Source: Bog-950 sp964631835
GTDB lineage: Bacteria; Bacteroidota; Bacteroidia; Chitinophagales; LD1
NCBI GenBank assembly: GCA_964631835.1
Contig: CAZWAD010000010.1
Span: 58,772-122,771, forward strand
Direction: 5' to 3'
DNA: 64,000 nucleotides
Each line of letters begins with the position of its first letter. Position 1 is the first letter of the stretch. This document shows, in pieces, positions 8,413 to 16,735 of this stretch. A model generated the notes under the pieces. That model was not told where the DNA came from and made no database searches. It saw only the letters and a list, made by a program, of their open reading frames with translations. The translations under genes and the position numbers were made by a program.

Positions 8413-9741
8413 TCAGGACTTCGAAAAAACCCACCGCGCCATTTCTTTCAGCGTTATTTTTTTGCCGTACATCAGTATTCCCACCCGGTAAATTTTTGCT
8501 GCTATATAGGTAGTGAGGATAAAACCGCCAATGAGCAGGGCAATGGATAGCGCAATTTGTTTCCAGCCCGGGTTGAAAGGCAACATGGTGCTCATCACCA
8601 CCGGAGAGGTAAACGGAATAACGGAGCCCCAAAAGCCTAAGGGGCTGTCGGGATTGTTGACCACGTTAATGGCAATAAAAACAGAAATGACAATAGGGAC
8701 CGTAACCGGTATCATCAGTGACGATTGCTGGTCGCCATCTTCGCCCATGGCAGCGCCAACGGCAGCAAAAAGCGAACCGTAAAGCAAAAACCCACCGAGG
8801 TAGAACAGCGGAAAGAGGATAAAGATTTGCGTAACCGGAAGGTTGGGCAGCTGGCTGAGCATCATGTTGAGCGAGTCGGGGTCAATGTCCTGAGTGTTCA
8901 TGTTGTTTAACGCAGCAGGATTGGAAGCCATGGTAATTCCAAGGACCGGAAGGACAACCACGCTCACCACCATAGTCAGCAATATCCAGAGGACAAACTG
9001 GGTTAAGCCCACCGCGCCTACGCCCATAATTTTACCAAGCAACAGTTGAAAAGGTTTTACCGAAGAAGTGAGCACCTCAACTATGCGGCTGGTTTTTTCT
9101 TCCTGCACACCCTTCATAATCATGGTGCCGTAAAAGAACAGCGAAATATAAATGGCGAAGCCCATGAAAATTCCGGCAATGGATGCCGCTTCGCCATAGC
9201 CCGATTTTTCCTTTTCGTCAAGCAGCGATGAGTAGTCAACCACCACCTTTTTATCGAGCTGCTCCTGCATTTCTTCGCTGATGTTGTTCGCCTGCATACG
9301 AACTTTGTTCACCACTTCGCTCACCCGCTGGCTGATGAATTGTTTTTTGAGCATACCGGGGCGCTCGGTGTAGCGGAAAGCAATAACGGCCTTGCCGGGG
9401 TTTTTCAAATCGTAGTTTTCGGGAATAAGGAGGATGGCCTGGTACTTGGCTTCTTCTTTTGGGGCTTGCTCCAATTGCAAGGCTACAGAATCGTAATCTG
9501 CGGTTTCTTTATGAAAGTAAACACTGTTATCATCGGCATCGGGAAAGGGAACATCTTTAAACAATCCGCTTTTATCAATAATCAGAACATGGGTTTTGCC
9601 GCTGTTGTAAGTGCTGATAAATGCCGATGAAAGCATAAGCGCCAGAAAACCTGCCGGTGCAAGCAACGTGGCAATCCAAAACGCAGGGCGCCTGATGCGG
9701 GTGAGGTATTCTCTTTGTATAATAATCCAAATCTTACTCAT
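8413..9741 (-). CDS. ABC-2-type transporter permease
   Basis: The 442-residue membrane subunit of an ABC exporter (NatB / YhaP-like). An N-terminal segment (about residues 20-42) crosses the membrane. It is followed by a large extracytoplasmic region of about 140 residues and then five or so hydrophobic segments starting near residue 185, including GAVGLTQFVLWILLTMVV. The motif MKGVQEEKTSRIVEVL next to the second membrane segment is typical of this family. It is transcribed after the ATPase gene, and a heptad-type hairpin spacer separates the two. The exported substrate is unknown. Confidence 0.88.
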   Translation of the reverse strand: MSKIWIIIQREYLTRIRRPAFWIATLLAPAGFLALMLSSAFISTYNSGKTHVLIIDKSGLFKDVPFPDADDNSVYFHKETADYDSVALQLEQAPKEEAKYQAILLIPENYDLKNPGKAVIAFRYTERPGMLKKQFISQRVSEVVNKVRMQANNISEEMQEQLDKKVVVDYSSLLDEKEKSGYGEAASIAGIFMGFAIYISLFFYGTMIMKGVQEEKTSRIVEVLTSSVKPFQLLLGKIMGVGAVGLTQFVLWILLTMVVSVVVLPVLGITMASNPAALNNMNTQDIDPDSLNMMLSQLPNLPVTQIFILFPLFYLGGFLLYGSLFAAVGAAMGEDGDQQSSLMIPVTVPIVISVFIAINVVNNPDSPLGFWGSVIPFTSPVVMSTMLPFNPGWKQIALSIALLIGGFILTTYIAAKIYRVGILMYGKKITLKEMARWVFSKS

Positions 9742-9754
9742 ATCTTTAAAAAAA

Positions 9755-9825
9755 AACTCTAACCACTAAATTCTAAACTCTAAAGCAGAACTGCATTTCT
9801 GGTTGGATTTAGGATTTAGAGTTTT
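9755..9825. repeat. Heptad-type inverted repeat between ABC transporter genes, without a gene inside
   Basis: The left arm (9755-9784) is made of ACTCTAA-like 7-nt units. The right arm (9805-9825), with GGATTTAGGATTTAGAG, is largely its reverse complement. The 20-base centre itself contains CAGAA...TTCTG. The arms match the heptad type that flanks the S23 gene at 13580-13942, so this may be a deleted or empty form of the same element. Confidence 0.6.
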
Positions 9826-10721
9826 CAGTTTGTTTTGACCTGCCTGATAAATATTTCATTGATGCTCGGAAACAGTTCATTGAATGAGGTCACTTCCATA
9901 CCGTGTTCTACAAACAGTTTCAACAAATCGTTGCCTCGGTGTTCCTGTTCAAATTTTACAATTACTTCGCCCGCATTTCTTTCTACTACATTCAAATTAT
10001 TCAGCAAGCCGTTGTTCAGTTCACCGCTAAACGAAATGCGGAATTTATTTTCCTTAAACCGCTGCTTGAGTTCTTTCACTCCGCCTTCCAGAATTTTTCT
10101 TCCCTTATTCACCAGCACAATATCATCGCAAATTTCTTCCACCTGTTCCATGCGGTGGGTGGAGAAGATGATGGTCTTTCCGCCTTTGCTCATAGCTCTT
10201 ATTTCTTCTTCAATCAATTTGGAGTTAATCGGGTCGAGGCCGGAGAACGGTTCATCGAGAATAAGCAGTTCGGGGTTGTGGAGCACCGTAGCTATAAACT
10301 GAACTTTCTGGCTCATGCCTTTCGATAGTTCTTCCACATTTTTGTTATTCCAGTTTTCTATTTCAAATTTATTCAGCCAGTGGTTTACGTTTTCTCTGGC
10401 AGCCTTTCCGGTTAACCCTTTTAACCTGCCGAGGTAAATAAGGTGTTCGCCCACTTTCATTTTTTTATACAGGCCGCGCTCTTCGGGCATGTAGCCTATT
10501 TGTTCGGTGTGCTTGTCGGTGAGGTGTTCGCCATTAAAAAGAATAGCGCCCGAATCGGGGTAAAGGATGCGGGTAATCATGCGGATGAGCGTTGTCTTGC
10601 CCGCCCCGTTGGGACCCAGCAAACCGAAGATTTTTCCGCGGGGTATTTCAAAACTTACATCATCGCTTGCGCGGTAAGTGCCGTATTGTTTTACGATATG
10701 TTGAAGCGAAAGCAGTGACAT
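9825..10721 (-). CDS. ABC transporter ATP-binding protein
   Basis: The 298-residue nucleotide-binding subunit of the exporter whose permease is the next gene. Walker A GPNGAGKTT is at residues 36-44, the ABC signature LSKGMSQK at 132-139 and Walker B LLILDEP at 152-158, with the switch His in FSTHRMEQ. About 80 residues after the ABC core form a C-terminal accessory domain (DUF4162-like), common in NatA-type ATPases. The start is the only ATG fitting the first strand. Confidence 0.93.
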   Translation of the reverse strand: MSLLSLQHIVKQYGTYRASDDVSFEIPRGKIFGLLGPNGAGKTTLIRMITRILYPDSGAILFNGEHLTDKHTEQIGYMPEERGLYKKMKVGEHLIYLGRLKGLTGKAARENVNHWLNKFEIENWNNKNVEELSKGMSQKVQFIATVLHNPELLILDEPFSGLDPINSKLIEEEIRAMSKGGKTIIFSTHRMEQVEEICDDIVLVNKGRKILEGGVKELKQRFKENKFRISFSGELNNGLLNNLNVVERNAGEVIVKFEQEHRGNDLLKLFVEHGMEVTSFNELFPSINEIFIRQVKTN

Positions 10722-10778
10722 GGGAGCGCGAATGTAGGGAAGTTGAAAGACTTAGGGAATGAAGGAGAAGCGCAATGA

Positions 10779-10820
10779 CCCCAATGCTGCGCAAAGGGGA
10801 GACGGTGTAGGGACTAAAGG
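10779..10820. repeat. Dispersed imperfect repeat, copy 1 (CCCCAA...GCAAAGGGG)
   Basis: The sequence CCCCAATGCTGCGCAAAGGGG followed by GACGGTGTAGGGACTAA is closely matched by 11877-11914 (CCCCAAAGCTTCGC, AAAGGGGGACG, then GTTGGTGGACTAA). It abuts the stop codon of the gene at 10821. The CCCC/GGGG ends can pair. A shorter, weaker relative is seen at about 46814-46833. Confidence 0.55.
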
Positions 10821-11729
10821 CTATTTTCTCTTTTTATCAATAAATCCCAAATCGTGCAATTTGAATTTTTTGTTTTCGCTGATGAATACAAGCGCAAGAT
10901 ATTTATGCTCATTTAGCATGTCGTAAACAACACGAGCATAGGTTGAGTTGCCTGCAAAAATTAAATTGCTTGTAAATTGCTTTAGGCTGTCGCAGTTTAC
11001 CACTTCTAAACTTTTTGCCAGCTTTTTTTTGTTTAATATCCTTTGCCACAAGTCTTCTGAGGCTTCTTTCTTTAGAGAGGTTATGTTTTGGGTTTTTATG
11101 TATTCAAGCGATAAACCCGAAATGTTTGTAAAAAAAGGAACTTCGCTGTAGTCATATGAGGTAAAATCCATACCTGCAAAAAGAGGTTTTTCTTTTTTCG
11201 TGATATTCAGTGATATGTTCAACCTACCTTCTATCCCATTAAATGATGCTTCACAAGTTAAAAGGGCAACACGGAAAACGCTATCTCGAAACGATAATAT
11301 CTCTCGCTTTATAGGAGTGAGGCCTTGAAGAACACCATAGACTTTCCTGAAAAGTTTATAATAGGTTGTCATATTACTATGATATTGAGTCTCCAGCGAG
11401 TCGTGATGTCTGTAAAGAAGCTTGTCAAAATTGGAAGTGTTATAGTAACCGAAGGTGGAATCAAAAACACTTTCATCGAAATAAAAATGAAAACTGCTCA
11501 CTTCAATTCTTTTGAACTCAATATTTAAAGTGTCTGGAATATCCCAATAAGACCGATATTGCAACATATCTGAGAGCGAATGGGCTCCTTTAATCGGCCG
11601 ATAAAAACCTGTATTACCACCAACCATTTTGTATGCTCGTTCATCTTCAAATAAATCTACCTCTTGGGCACATACGTTTGCACCCCACAGAAATAGAAAA
11701 AAAATTAAAACGAATTTTGTTGTTCCCAC
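10821..11729 (-). CDS. Secreted protein of unknown function
   Basis: A 302-residue protein that I do not recognise. It has a clear signal peptide (KFVLIFFLFLWGANVCAQ) with cleavage expected after the Ala of CAQ, so it is exported to the periplasm or surface. The start codon is GTG at 11729. The mature part is a mixture of charged helices and short strands, with two cysteines (in LLTCEAS and VVNCDSL) that could pair. There is no T9SS tail and no lipobox. It ends against a dispersed repeat, and its upstream region holds the first 21-bp array. No function is proposed. Confidence 0.7.
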   Translation of the reverse strand: MGTTKFVLIFFLFLWGANVCAQEVDLFEDERAYKMVGGNTGFYRPIKGAHSLSDMLQYRSYWDIPDTLNIEFKRIEVSSFHFYFDESVFDSTFGYYNTSNFDKLLYRHHDSLETQYHSNMTTYYKLFRKVYGVLQGLTPIKREILSFRDSVFRVALLTCEASFNGIEGRLNISLNITKKEKPLFAGMDFTSYDYSEVPFFTNISGLSLEYIKTQNITSLKKEASEDLWQRILNKKKLAKSLEVVNCDSLKQFTSNLIFAGNSTYARVVYDMLNEHKYLALVFISENKKFKLHDLGFIDKKRK

Positions 11730-11758
11730 GGCTTAAAAATATCAAGTTACATTTATTT

Positions 11759-11782
11759 CGGTTGGTGGGTCACCCACCGATA
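11759..11782. repeat. GGTGGGT/CACCCACC palindromic element, copy 1
   Basis: The core GGTGGGTCACCCACC is a perfect inverted repeat around 11764-11778. A related palindrome, CGGTGGTGTTTCACCCACCG, is at 46981-47000, also intergenic. It probably belongs to a small dispersed palindromic family. Confidence 0.5.
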
Positions 11783-11876
11783 AGGAACTTTCTCCTCCAA
11801 CCCCCCAAAAAAATAAACTTCCCATCTCAAAAACCTTGCTGGTTGTAGCCGGGGTGGAGTATATTAATCGCAGGTT

Positions 11877-11914
11877 CCCCAAAGCTTCGCAAAGGGGGAC
11901 GTTGGTGGACTAAG
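11877..11914. repeat. Dispersed imperfect repeat, copy 2
   Basis: Matches 10779-10820 over about 38 bases, beginning CCCCAAAGCTTCGC and ending GGACTAAG. It lies just left of the 21-bp array. Confidence 0.5.
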
Positions 11915-11916
11915 AA

Positions 11917-12252
11917 CAATTAGTATTAGCTGGAGAGCAACTAATACTAATTGATGACCAACCAGTACTCCCCGGTCGTCAACTAATACTAATTAGCGGC
12001 TAACTAGTACTAATCAGTCGTCAACTGATACTAATTGACGGTCAGCTAGTACTCTTCGGTCGTCAACTAGTACTAATTGACGGTCAGCTGATACTCCCCG
12101 GTCGTAAACCAATACTAATTAGCGGCTAACTAGTACTAATCAGTCGTCAACTAATACTAATTGGCGGTTAACTAGTACTAATCGGTCGTCAACTAATACT
12201 AATTGGCGGTTAACTAGCACTAATCGGCTTCGGGCTAATACTAATTAAGGTT
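11917..12252. repeat. Tandem array of sixteen 21-bp units (array 1)
   Basis: This array fills the middle of the 635-bp spacer between the secreted unknown (11729) and dnaJ (12365). Sixteen contiguous units of exactly 21 bp, with no insertion or deletion, share the core ACTARTACTAAT. From 11959 to 12231 the units alternate regularly between two subtypes: one ends in GGCGGT, GACGGT or AGCGGC and the other in GGTCGT or AGTCGT, giving a 42-bp higher-order period. The edge units (11917-11937 and 12232-12252) are degenerate. There are no spacers, so it is not a CRISPR array. The remaining sequence, 12253-12364, shows nothing I can name. Confidence 0.9.
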
Positions 12253-12364
12253 TTCGAAATAACAGATGCGGCAATTTTATCAGCAGGCGCGCTTTAATCC
12301 CCTCATGGCACTTAGCAAAGTTCAGTCCGCGTGCCGATGTCTAACTGATTTTTGTTTTCTGTTA

Positions 12365-13540
12365 TTATTCAAACATATCCCTCACCCTGTCGAAGAAACC
12401 GCGCTCGGTTTTAGCGCCCGGCTTGGGTTTAAAGTTGGGTGATTCGCGGAGTTTTTCGAGAAGTCTTTTCTCTTCGGAGTTGATATCGGTAGGCGTGTAA
12501 ACGTGCAGAAGAATCAACTGGTCGCCCCTGCCGTACGAATTAACTGCCGGCAGACCCTTGCCGCTGAGGCGGAATATTTTACCTGCCTGCGTGCCTGCGG
12601 GAATCTTGAATTTGGCTTTGCCCTCAATGGTAGGAACCTCCACATTGGCGCCCAGCACAGCATCAATAAAACTTACGTGAAGGTTATAGATTACATTCTG
12701 CCCGTCCACTTCCAGCTCGGGGTTATGGGCCACTTCCACCTGAATAATTAAATCGCCTGAAGGTCCGCCCTGCTCGCCCGCATTGCCTTTGCCGCTCATA
12801 GAAAGTTGCATGCCGTCCTGAACGCCTGCGGGAATATCCACCTGCAAAGTTTCTTCGCCATGTTCTACTCCCAAACCATGACAGGTGGTGCATTTTTTGG
12901 TGATTTGCTGACCGCTTCCGTTGCATTGGTAGCAGGTAGAAGTGGTTTGCATTTGCCCGAGGATGGTGTTGGTTACCTTACGCATAACCCCGCTGCCGCC
13001 ACACACCGAACACTTGCCTACCGAACTTGAATCTTTAGCCCCTGTGCCTTGGCAAGTGTGGCACTGAACGTGCTTTTTTACTTTAAGCGATTTATGAGCA
13101 CCGTTGGCAACCTCCTGAAGGGTAAGTTTTACGCGGATACGGAGATTTGTTCCTCGCTTGCCGCGTGTTTGCTGCCTCCTGCCACCTCCGCCACCGCCAA
13201 AGAAAGATTCAAAAGGGTCGAAGCCGCCCCCGCCCCCGCCAAAAATATCTCCGAAGTTGCGGAAGATGTCCTCCACGTTCACATTCTGGTAGCTGTGTCC
13301 TCCAAAGTTGCTGGGGTCCATACCGGCATGACCGAACTGGTCGTATTTGGCTTTCTTCTGCGGGTCGCTCAGCACCTCATAGGCTTCGGCTGCTTCTTTA
13401 AATTTGTCTTCGGCAGCCTTGTCGCCCTGGTTTTTGTCGGGGTGATATTGAAGAGCAGTTTTGCGGTAAGCTTTTTTAATTTCTTCCGCAGAAGCACCCC
13501 TGGAAACACCGAGTATTTCGTAATAATCTCTTTTTGCCAT
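12365..13540 (-). CDS. dnaJ: Chaperone protein DnaJ
   Basis: The co-chaperone that stimulates DnaK ATPase activity and delivers unfolded proteins. It is full length at 391 residues: a J domain with HPD at residues 33-35, then a Gly/Phe-rich stretch (about 75-120), then four zinc-binding CxxCxGxG repeats (CHTCQGTG, CSVCGGSG, CYQCNGSG, CTTCHGLG), then the two substrate-binding beta domains. It lies downstream of grpE as usual, but an S23-type gene and its flanking heptad repeats are inserted between the two. The heptad run ends about five bases before the dnaJ ATG. Confidence 0.97.
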   Translation of the reverse strand: MAKRDYYEILGVSRGASAEEIKKAYRKTALQYHPDKNQGDKAAEDKFKEAAEAYEVLSDPQKKAKYDQFGHAGMDPSNFGGHSYQNVNVEDIFRNFGDIFGGGGGGFDPFESFFGGGGGGRRQQTRGKRGTNLRIRVKLTLQEVANGAHKSLKVKKHVQCHTCQGTGAKDSSSVGKCSVCGGSGVMRKVTNTILGQMQTTSTCYQCNGSGQQITKKCTTCHGLGVEHGEETLQVDIPAGVQDGMQLSMSGKGNAGEQGGPSGDLIIQVEVAHNPELEVDGQNVIYNLHVSFIDAVLGANVEVPTIEGKAKFKIPAGTQAGKIFRLSGKGLPAVNSYGRGDQLILLHVYTPTDINSEEKRLLEKLRESPNFKPKPGAKTERGFFDRVRDMFE

Positions 13541-13544
13541 CTTC

Positions 13545-13577
13545 TTAAACTCTAAACTCTAAACTCTAAATCCTAAC
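13545..13577. repeat. Heptad repeat arm, dnaJ side of S23 insert 1
   Basis: On the plus strand three direct copies of ACTCTAA are followed by ATCCTAA. The run fills the spacer between the S23 stop and the dnaJ start and is an approximate reverse complement of 13950-13980 on the other side of the S23 gene. Confidence 0.7.
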
Positions 13578-13579
13578 AA

Positions 13580-13942
13580 TTACTTCTTTCCTCTTTTAGA
13601 AATAACTGAACCAAAGATTTTTCTTAATTCAGTCCCTTCGTTTATCAAATAATCTCTTTCCGTAATCAACTCCAGGTTTTGCTCCATATCTAGAAGCTGT
13701 AGCCAGTACACTGATTCCTTTGCCTCTTTTCTGCATATTTTAATACGCATATAAAAATCGTTGTCTCCTAAATTTTCTTCAGCTTCTATATAATTTGCAC
13801 CAACCGAGCCCGATGCTCTGTTCAACTGACCCAAATCGTCAATGTTTGTCAACGTCCGCTTAAGCTTTTTAATAAATGCTCTTGTTCTTTTTGCATACTG
13901 AAATGTTCTCTCCCCTAAATCGTATGGTTTCTGCTCGCCCAT
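13580..13942 (-). CDS. S23-type four-helix-bundle protein, inserted between grpE and dnaJ
   Basis: A 120-residue, almost wholly helical protein of the four-helix-bundle family (TIGR02436, 23S rRNA intervening-sequence protein). Family members were first found inside intervening sequences of 23S rRNA genes, and the same fold is used by the Avd accessory protein of diversity-generating retroelements. Recognisable parts are LGERTFQYAKRTRAFIKKL, the core LNRASGSVGANYIEAEENLG, and KICRKEAKESVYWLQLL. There is no rRNA nearby. It sits in sense orientation between two heat-shock genes that are normally neighbours, bracketed by inverted heptad repeats, and so looks inserted. Its molecular role is unknown. 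Confidence 0.88.
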   Translation of the reverse strand: MGEQKPYDLGERTFQYAKRTRAFIKKLKRTLTNIDDLGQLNRASGSVGANYIEAEENLGDNDFYMRIKICRKEAKESVYWLQLLDMEQNLELITERDYLINEGTELRKIFGSVISKRGKK

Positions 13943-13949
13943 TGTATTT

Positions 13950-13980
13950 ATTTAGAGTTTAGGTTTTAGTTTTTAGGATT
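13950..13980. repeat. Heptad repeat arm, grpE side of S23 insert 1
   Basis: On the plus strand it contains TTTAGAGTTTAGG, TTTTAG and TTTTTAGGATT, i.e. the reverse complement of the ACTCTAA / ATCCTAA units on the other side. It includes the grpE stop codon, so grpE terminates inside the repeat. Confidence 0.65.
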
Positions 13981-14668
13981 TGGCAGAGGCAACAATAACC
14001 TTGGCGAAGCGGATAATTTTATCGTTCAGGAAATAGCCTTTTTCAACTTCGTCAATCACTTTGCCAGCCTGTTCAGGTGTGGGTGCAGGCACTTCAGTAA
14101 TTGCCTCGTGGTGGTTTACATCGAAATCTTTCCCGATGCTTTCCATAGCCTTGAGCCCTTTGGAAGAAAGCATACTAACAAGTTTGGTGTAAATGTGTTT
14201 TTCTCCCTCTTTTACAGCATTTATATCTTGTGAGTTTTCAAGTGCTTTGATAGCGCGCTCGAAGTCGTCAACAACCGGAAGCAAATCTTTGATTACTTCT
14301 TTGCCGGCAGTTTGAATCAGTTCGATACGGTCTTTGGCCATGCGCTTTCTCGCGTTGTCAAAGTCGGCATACAGGCGTACGTATTTGTCGCGGAGTTCTT
14401 CAAGTTCTTTTTTCAGCTCGTCTATTTCAATATCCTTCGGGTCGGTTTTTTCTTCTTCAAACTCGGCATCTTCGGGTTTGTTTTTTTTAAAAACATCGTT
14501 CAGAAGTTTTTCGGCAGCATCCAGAGTTTTGCCTGCCAGATTTTCAGCTTTGTCTTTTGTATCTTTTGCAAACTCTTCCGCCTTTTCCGAAACGCTTTTC
14601 TTAATGTCTTCCACGCGTTCTTTCAGATTATCTTTATCAGCGCCTTTATTATTCTCTTTTTCTTCCAT
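13973..14668 (-). CDS. grpE: Nucleotide exchange factor GrpE
   Basis: GrpE releases ADP from DnaK and completes the DnaK/DnaJ cycle. The 231-residue protein has a long, acidic and lysine-rich N-terminal coiled coil (about residues 1-85), then the dimerisation helix and core with KYVRLYADFDNARKRM and KDLLPVVDDFERAI, and the C-terminal wing with VEKGYFLNDKIIRFAKVIV. It is the first gene of the grpE-(S23)-dnaJ unit. The N-terminal region is longer than in Escherichia coli, as is common in Bacteroidota. Confidence 0.95.
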   Translation of the reverse strand: MEEKENNKGADKDNLKERVEDIKKSVSEKAEEFAKDTKDKAENLAGKTLDAAEKLLNDVFKKNKPEDAEFEEEKTDPKDIEIDELKKELEELRDKYVRLYADFDNARKRMAKDRIELIQTAGKEVIKDLLPVVDDFERAIKALENSQDINAVKEGEKHIYTKLVSMLSSKGLKAMESIGKDFDVNHHEAITEVPAPTPEQAGKVIDEVEKGYFLNDKIIRFAKVIVASAKS

Positions 14669-14778
14669 TATTTCAATTTTTTTAGAGTTGCGAATATCTC
14701 AAAATGTTTGCCTTATACTTCTTAGCCGACAAATTGACTGTAAAAGGACATAAAGGGGTGACTATACGGCAATACGGA

Positions 14779-16596
14779 TTAAGCCGCAAAAGACTTACTA
14801 GCCATACGCTTACGTTCGTTCTCGGTCAGGAAGATTTTGCGCAGGCGTATTGACTTGGGAGTAACTTCAACATATTCATCCTCCTGGATGTACTCCATAC
14901 TTTCTTCCAAACTCATGCGGATAGGCGGAGGAAGAGCGGCTTTATCATCTGTTCCGGCAGCGCGGAAGTTGGTAAGCTGTTTGGCTTGTACCACGTTTAC
15001 CACCAGGTCGCCACTTTTGGTGTACTCGCCAATGATTTGCCCTTCATAAACATCAACACCGGGCTCAATAAAGAACCTGCCGCGGTCGGAAAGTTTATCC
15101 ATAGAGTAAGCGGTGGCGCGCCCGGCTTCTTTGGCAACGATAGTTCCGCTGATGCGTGCGGGCACTTCGCCTTTCCACGGTTTGTATTCCTTAAAGCGGT
15201 GAGCCATAATAGCTTCACCGGCACTTACGTTAAGGATGAGTGTTCGCAAGCCAATCAATCCGCGCGAAGGGATCTCGAATTCAATGTGCATCATGTCGCC
15301 TTTGGGTTCCATGATGAGCATTTCGCCTTTGCGCTGGGTAATAAGTTCAATACACTTTCCCGATACATTTTCGGGCGCATCAATGGTGAGTATTTCAATG
15401 GGTTCGCACTTAACCCCGTCAACTTCTTTGATAAGCACCCGCGGGTTACCAATGCTGAGTTCGTAACCTTCTCTGCGCATAGTTTCGATAAGAATTCCGA
15501 GGTGAAGAATGCCGCGACCAAATACATTGAATTTCTCAGGTGATTCGGTGTCTTCTACACGAAGGGCAAGGTTCTTTTCTAATTCTTTATAAAGACGCTC
15601 CCGTATTTTCTGCGAAGTTACATGCTTGCCTTCTTTACCAAAGAAAGGCGAAGTATTGGTGGTAAAAATCATGCTCATGGTTGGCTCGTCAATATGAATA
15701 GGCGGAAGAGCTTCCGGGTTTTCAATATCGGCTATTGTGTCGCCAATTTCAAAACCCTCTACACCCATGATAGCACAAATGTCGCCACATTCTACCTTAT
15801 CTACCTTCATTTTTCCGAGACCGCTGAATACGTAGAGTTCTTTTACTTTAGATTTTACCTGGCTGCCATCGCGTTTCATCAGCATGACCTGCTGTCCTGC
15901 GTTAATGGTTCCGCGGGTTACACGACCGATGGCCACCCGGCCGAGATATGAGGAATAATCGAGTGAGGTAATCTGCATTTGAATGGTACCCCGTTGAATT
16001 TGGGGGGCAGGAATATGCCCGATGATAGTATCAAGCAGAAAAGTTACATCCTCATGCGGGTGTTTCCAGTCATCACCCATCCATCCGCGCTTGGCAGAAC
16101 CGTAAACCGTGGGGAAGTTAAGCTGGTCTTCCGTAGCGCCAAGGTGAAACATCAGGTCGAACACGTCTTCATGCACTTCATCAGGGCGGCAGTTTTCCTT
16201 ATCTACCTTATTGATAACAAGGACTGGTTTCTTGCCGAGTGCCAGCGCCTTTGAAAGCACATAGCGGGTTTGGGGCATGGGTCCCTCAAAGGCATCCACA
16301 AGCAGAAGAACTCCATCAGCCATGTTAAGAACACGCTCCACTTCACCACCAAAATCAGCGTGGCCGGGGGTGTCAATAATGTTGATTTTTATTTCCTTGT
16401 ATTCTACAGAAACATTTTTCGCGAGAATGGTAATGCCTCGTTCACGTTCAAGGTCGTTGTTGTCGAGAATAAGCTCACCTGTTTGCTGGTTTTCGCGGAA
16501 AAGGGAGCATTGGTGAAGAATTTTATCCACCAAAGTGGTTTTACCATGGTCAACGTGAGCAATAATGGCAATGTTCCGGATGTTCTGATTACGCAT
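14779..16596 (-). CDS. typA: Translational GTPase TypA/BipA
   Basis: A ribosome-associated GTPase of the elongation-factor family linked to stress and low-temperature growth and to ribosome assembly. The length of 605 residues is normal. G1 is AHVDHGKTT at residues 13-21, G3 DTPGHADF and G4 NKVDKE. The EF-Tu domain 2 and the EF-G-like domains follow, with the TypA-typical C-terminal part containing VQAKQLTNFRAAGTDDK. It is read in the same direction as grpE but separated by 110 bp, so it may have its own promoter. Confidence 0.96.
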   Translation of the reverse strand: MRNQNIRNIAIIAHVDHGKTTLVDKILHQCSLFRENQQTGELILDNNDLERERGITILAKNVSVEYKEIKINIIDTPGHADFGGEVERVLNMADGVLLLVDAFEGPMPQTRYVLSKALALGKKPVLVINKVDKENCRPDEVHEDVFDLMFHLGATEDQLNFPTVYGSAKRGWMGDDWKHPHEDVTFLLDTIIGHIPAPQIQRGTIQMQITSLDYSSYLGRVAIGRVTRGTINAGQQVMLMKRDGSQVKSKVKELYVFSGLGKMKVDKVECGDICAIMGVEGFEIGDTIADIENPEALPPIHIDEPTMSMIFTTNTSPFFGKEGKHVTSQKIRERLYKELEKNLALRVEDTESPEKFNVFGRGILHLGILIETMRREGYELSIGNPRVLIKEVDGVKCEPIEILTIDAPENVSGKCIELITQRKGEMLIMEPKGDMMHIEFEIPSRGLIGLRTLILNVSAGEAIMAHRFKEYKPWKGEVPARISGTIVAKEAGRATAYSMDKLSDRGRFFIEPGVDVYEGQIIGEYTKSGDLVVNVVQAKQLTNFRAAGTDDKAALPPPIRMSLEESMEYIQEDEYVEVTPKSIRLRKIFLTENERKRMASKSFAA

Positions 16597-16735
16597 ACTT
16601 TCAAAAAAGGCGCGAAGATAGGGAAACGAAACGAGAATTGCTTTATAACCTGACAGAACCTTGCACGGAATTTTTCAGAAACAGACACAAATTACCTTCC
16701 GCCACTCTTCTTGAATTTGTTTGCTTTGCTTTTAC

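Noticed and set aside
11917..12252. CRISPR array
   Set aside because: No unique spacers: units are contiguous and similar along their whole length, and no cas genes are in the window. The same holds for the other two arrays.
13580..13942. S23 gene as a sign of an rRNA operon nearby
   Set aside because: No 16S, 23S or tRNA sequence is visible around either S23 gene; both sit in protein-coding operons.
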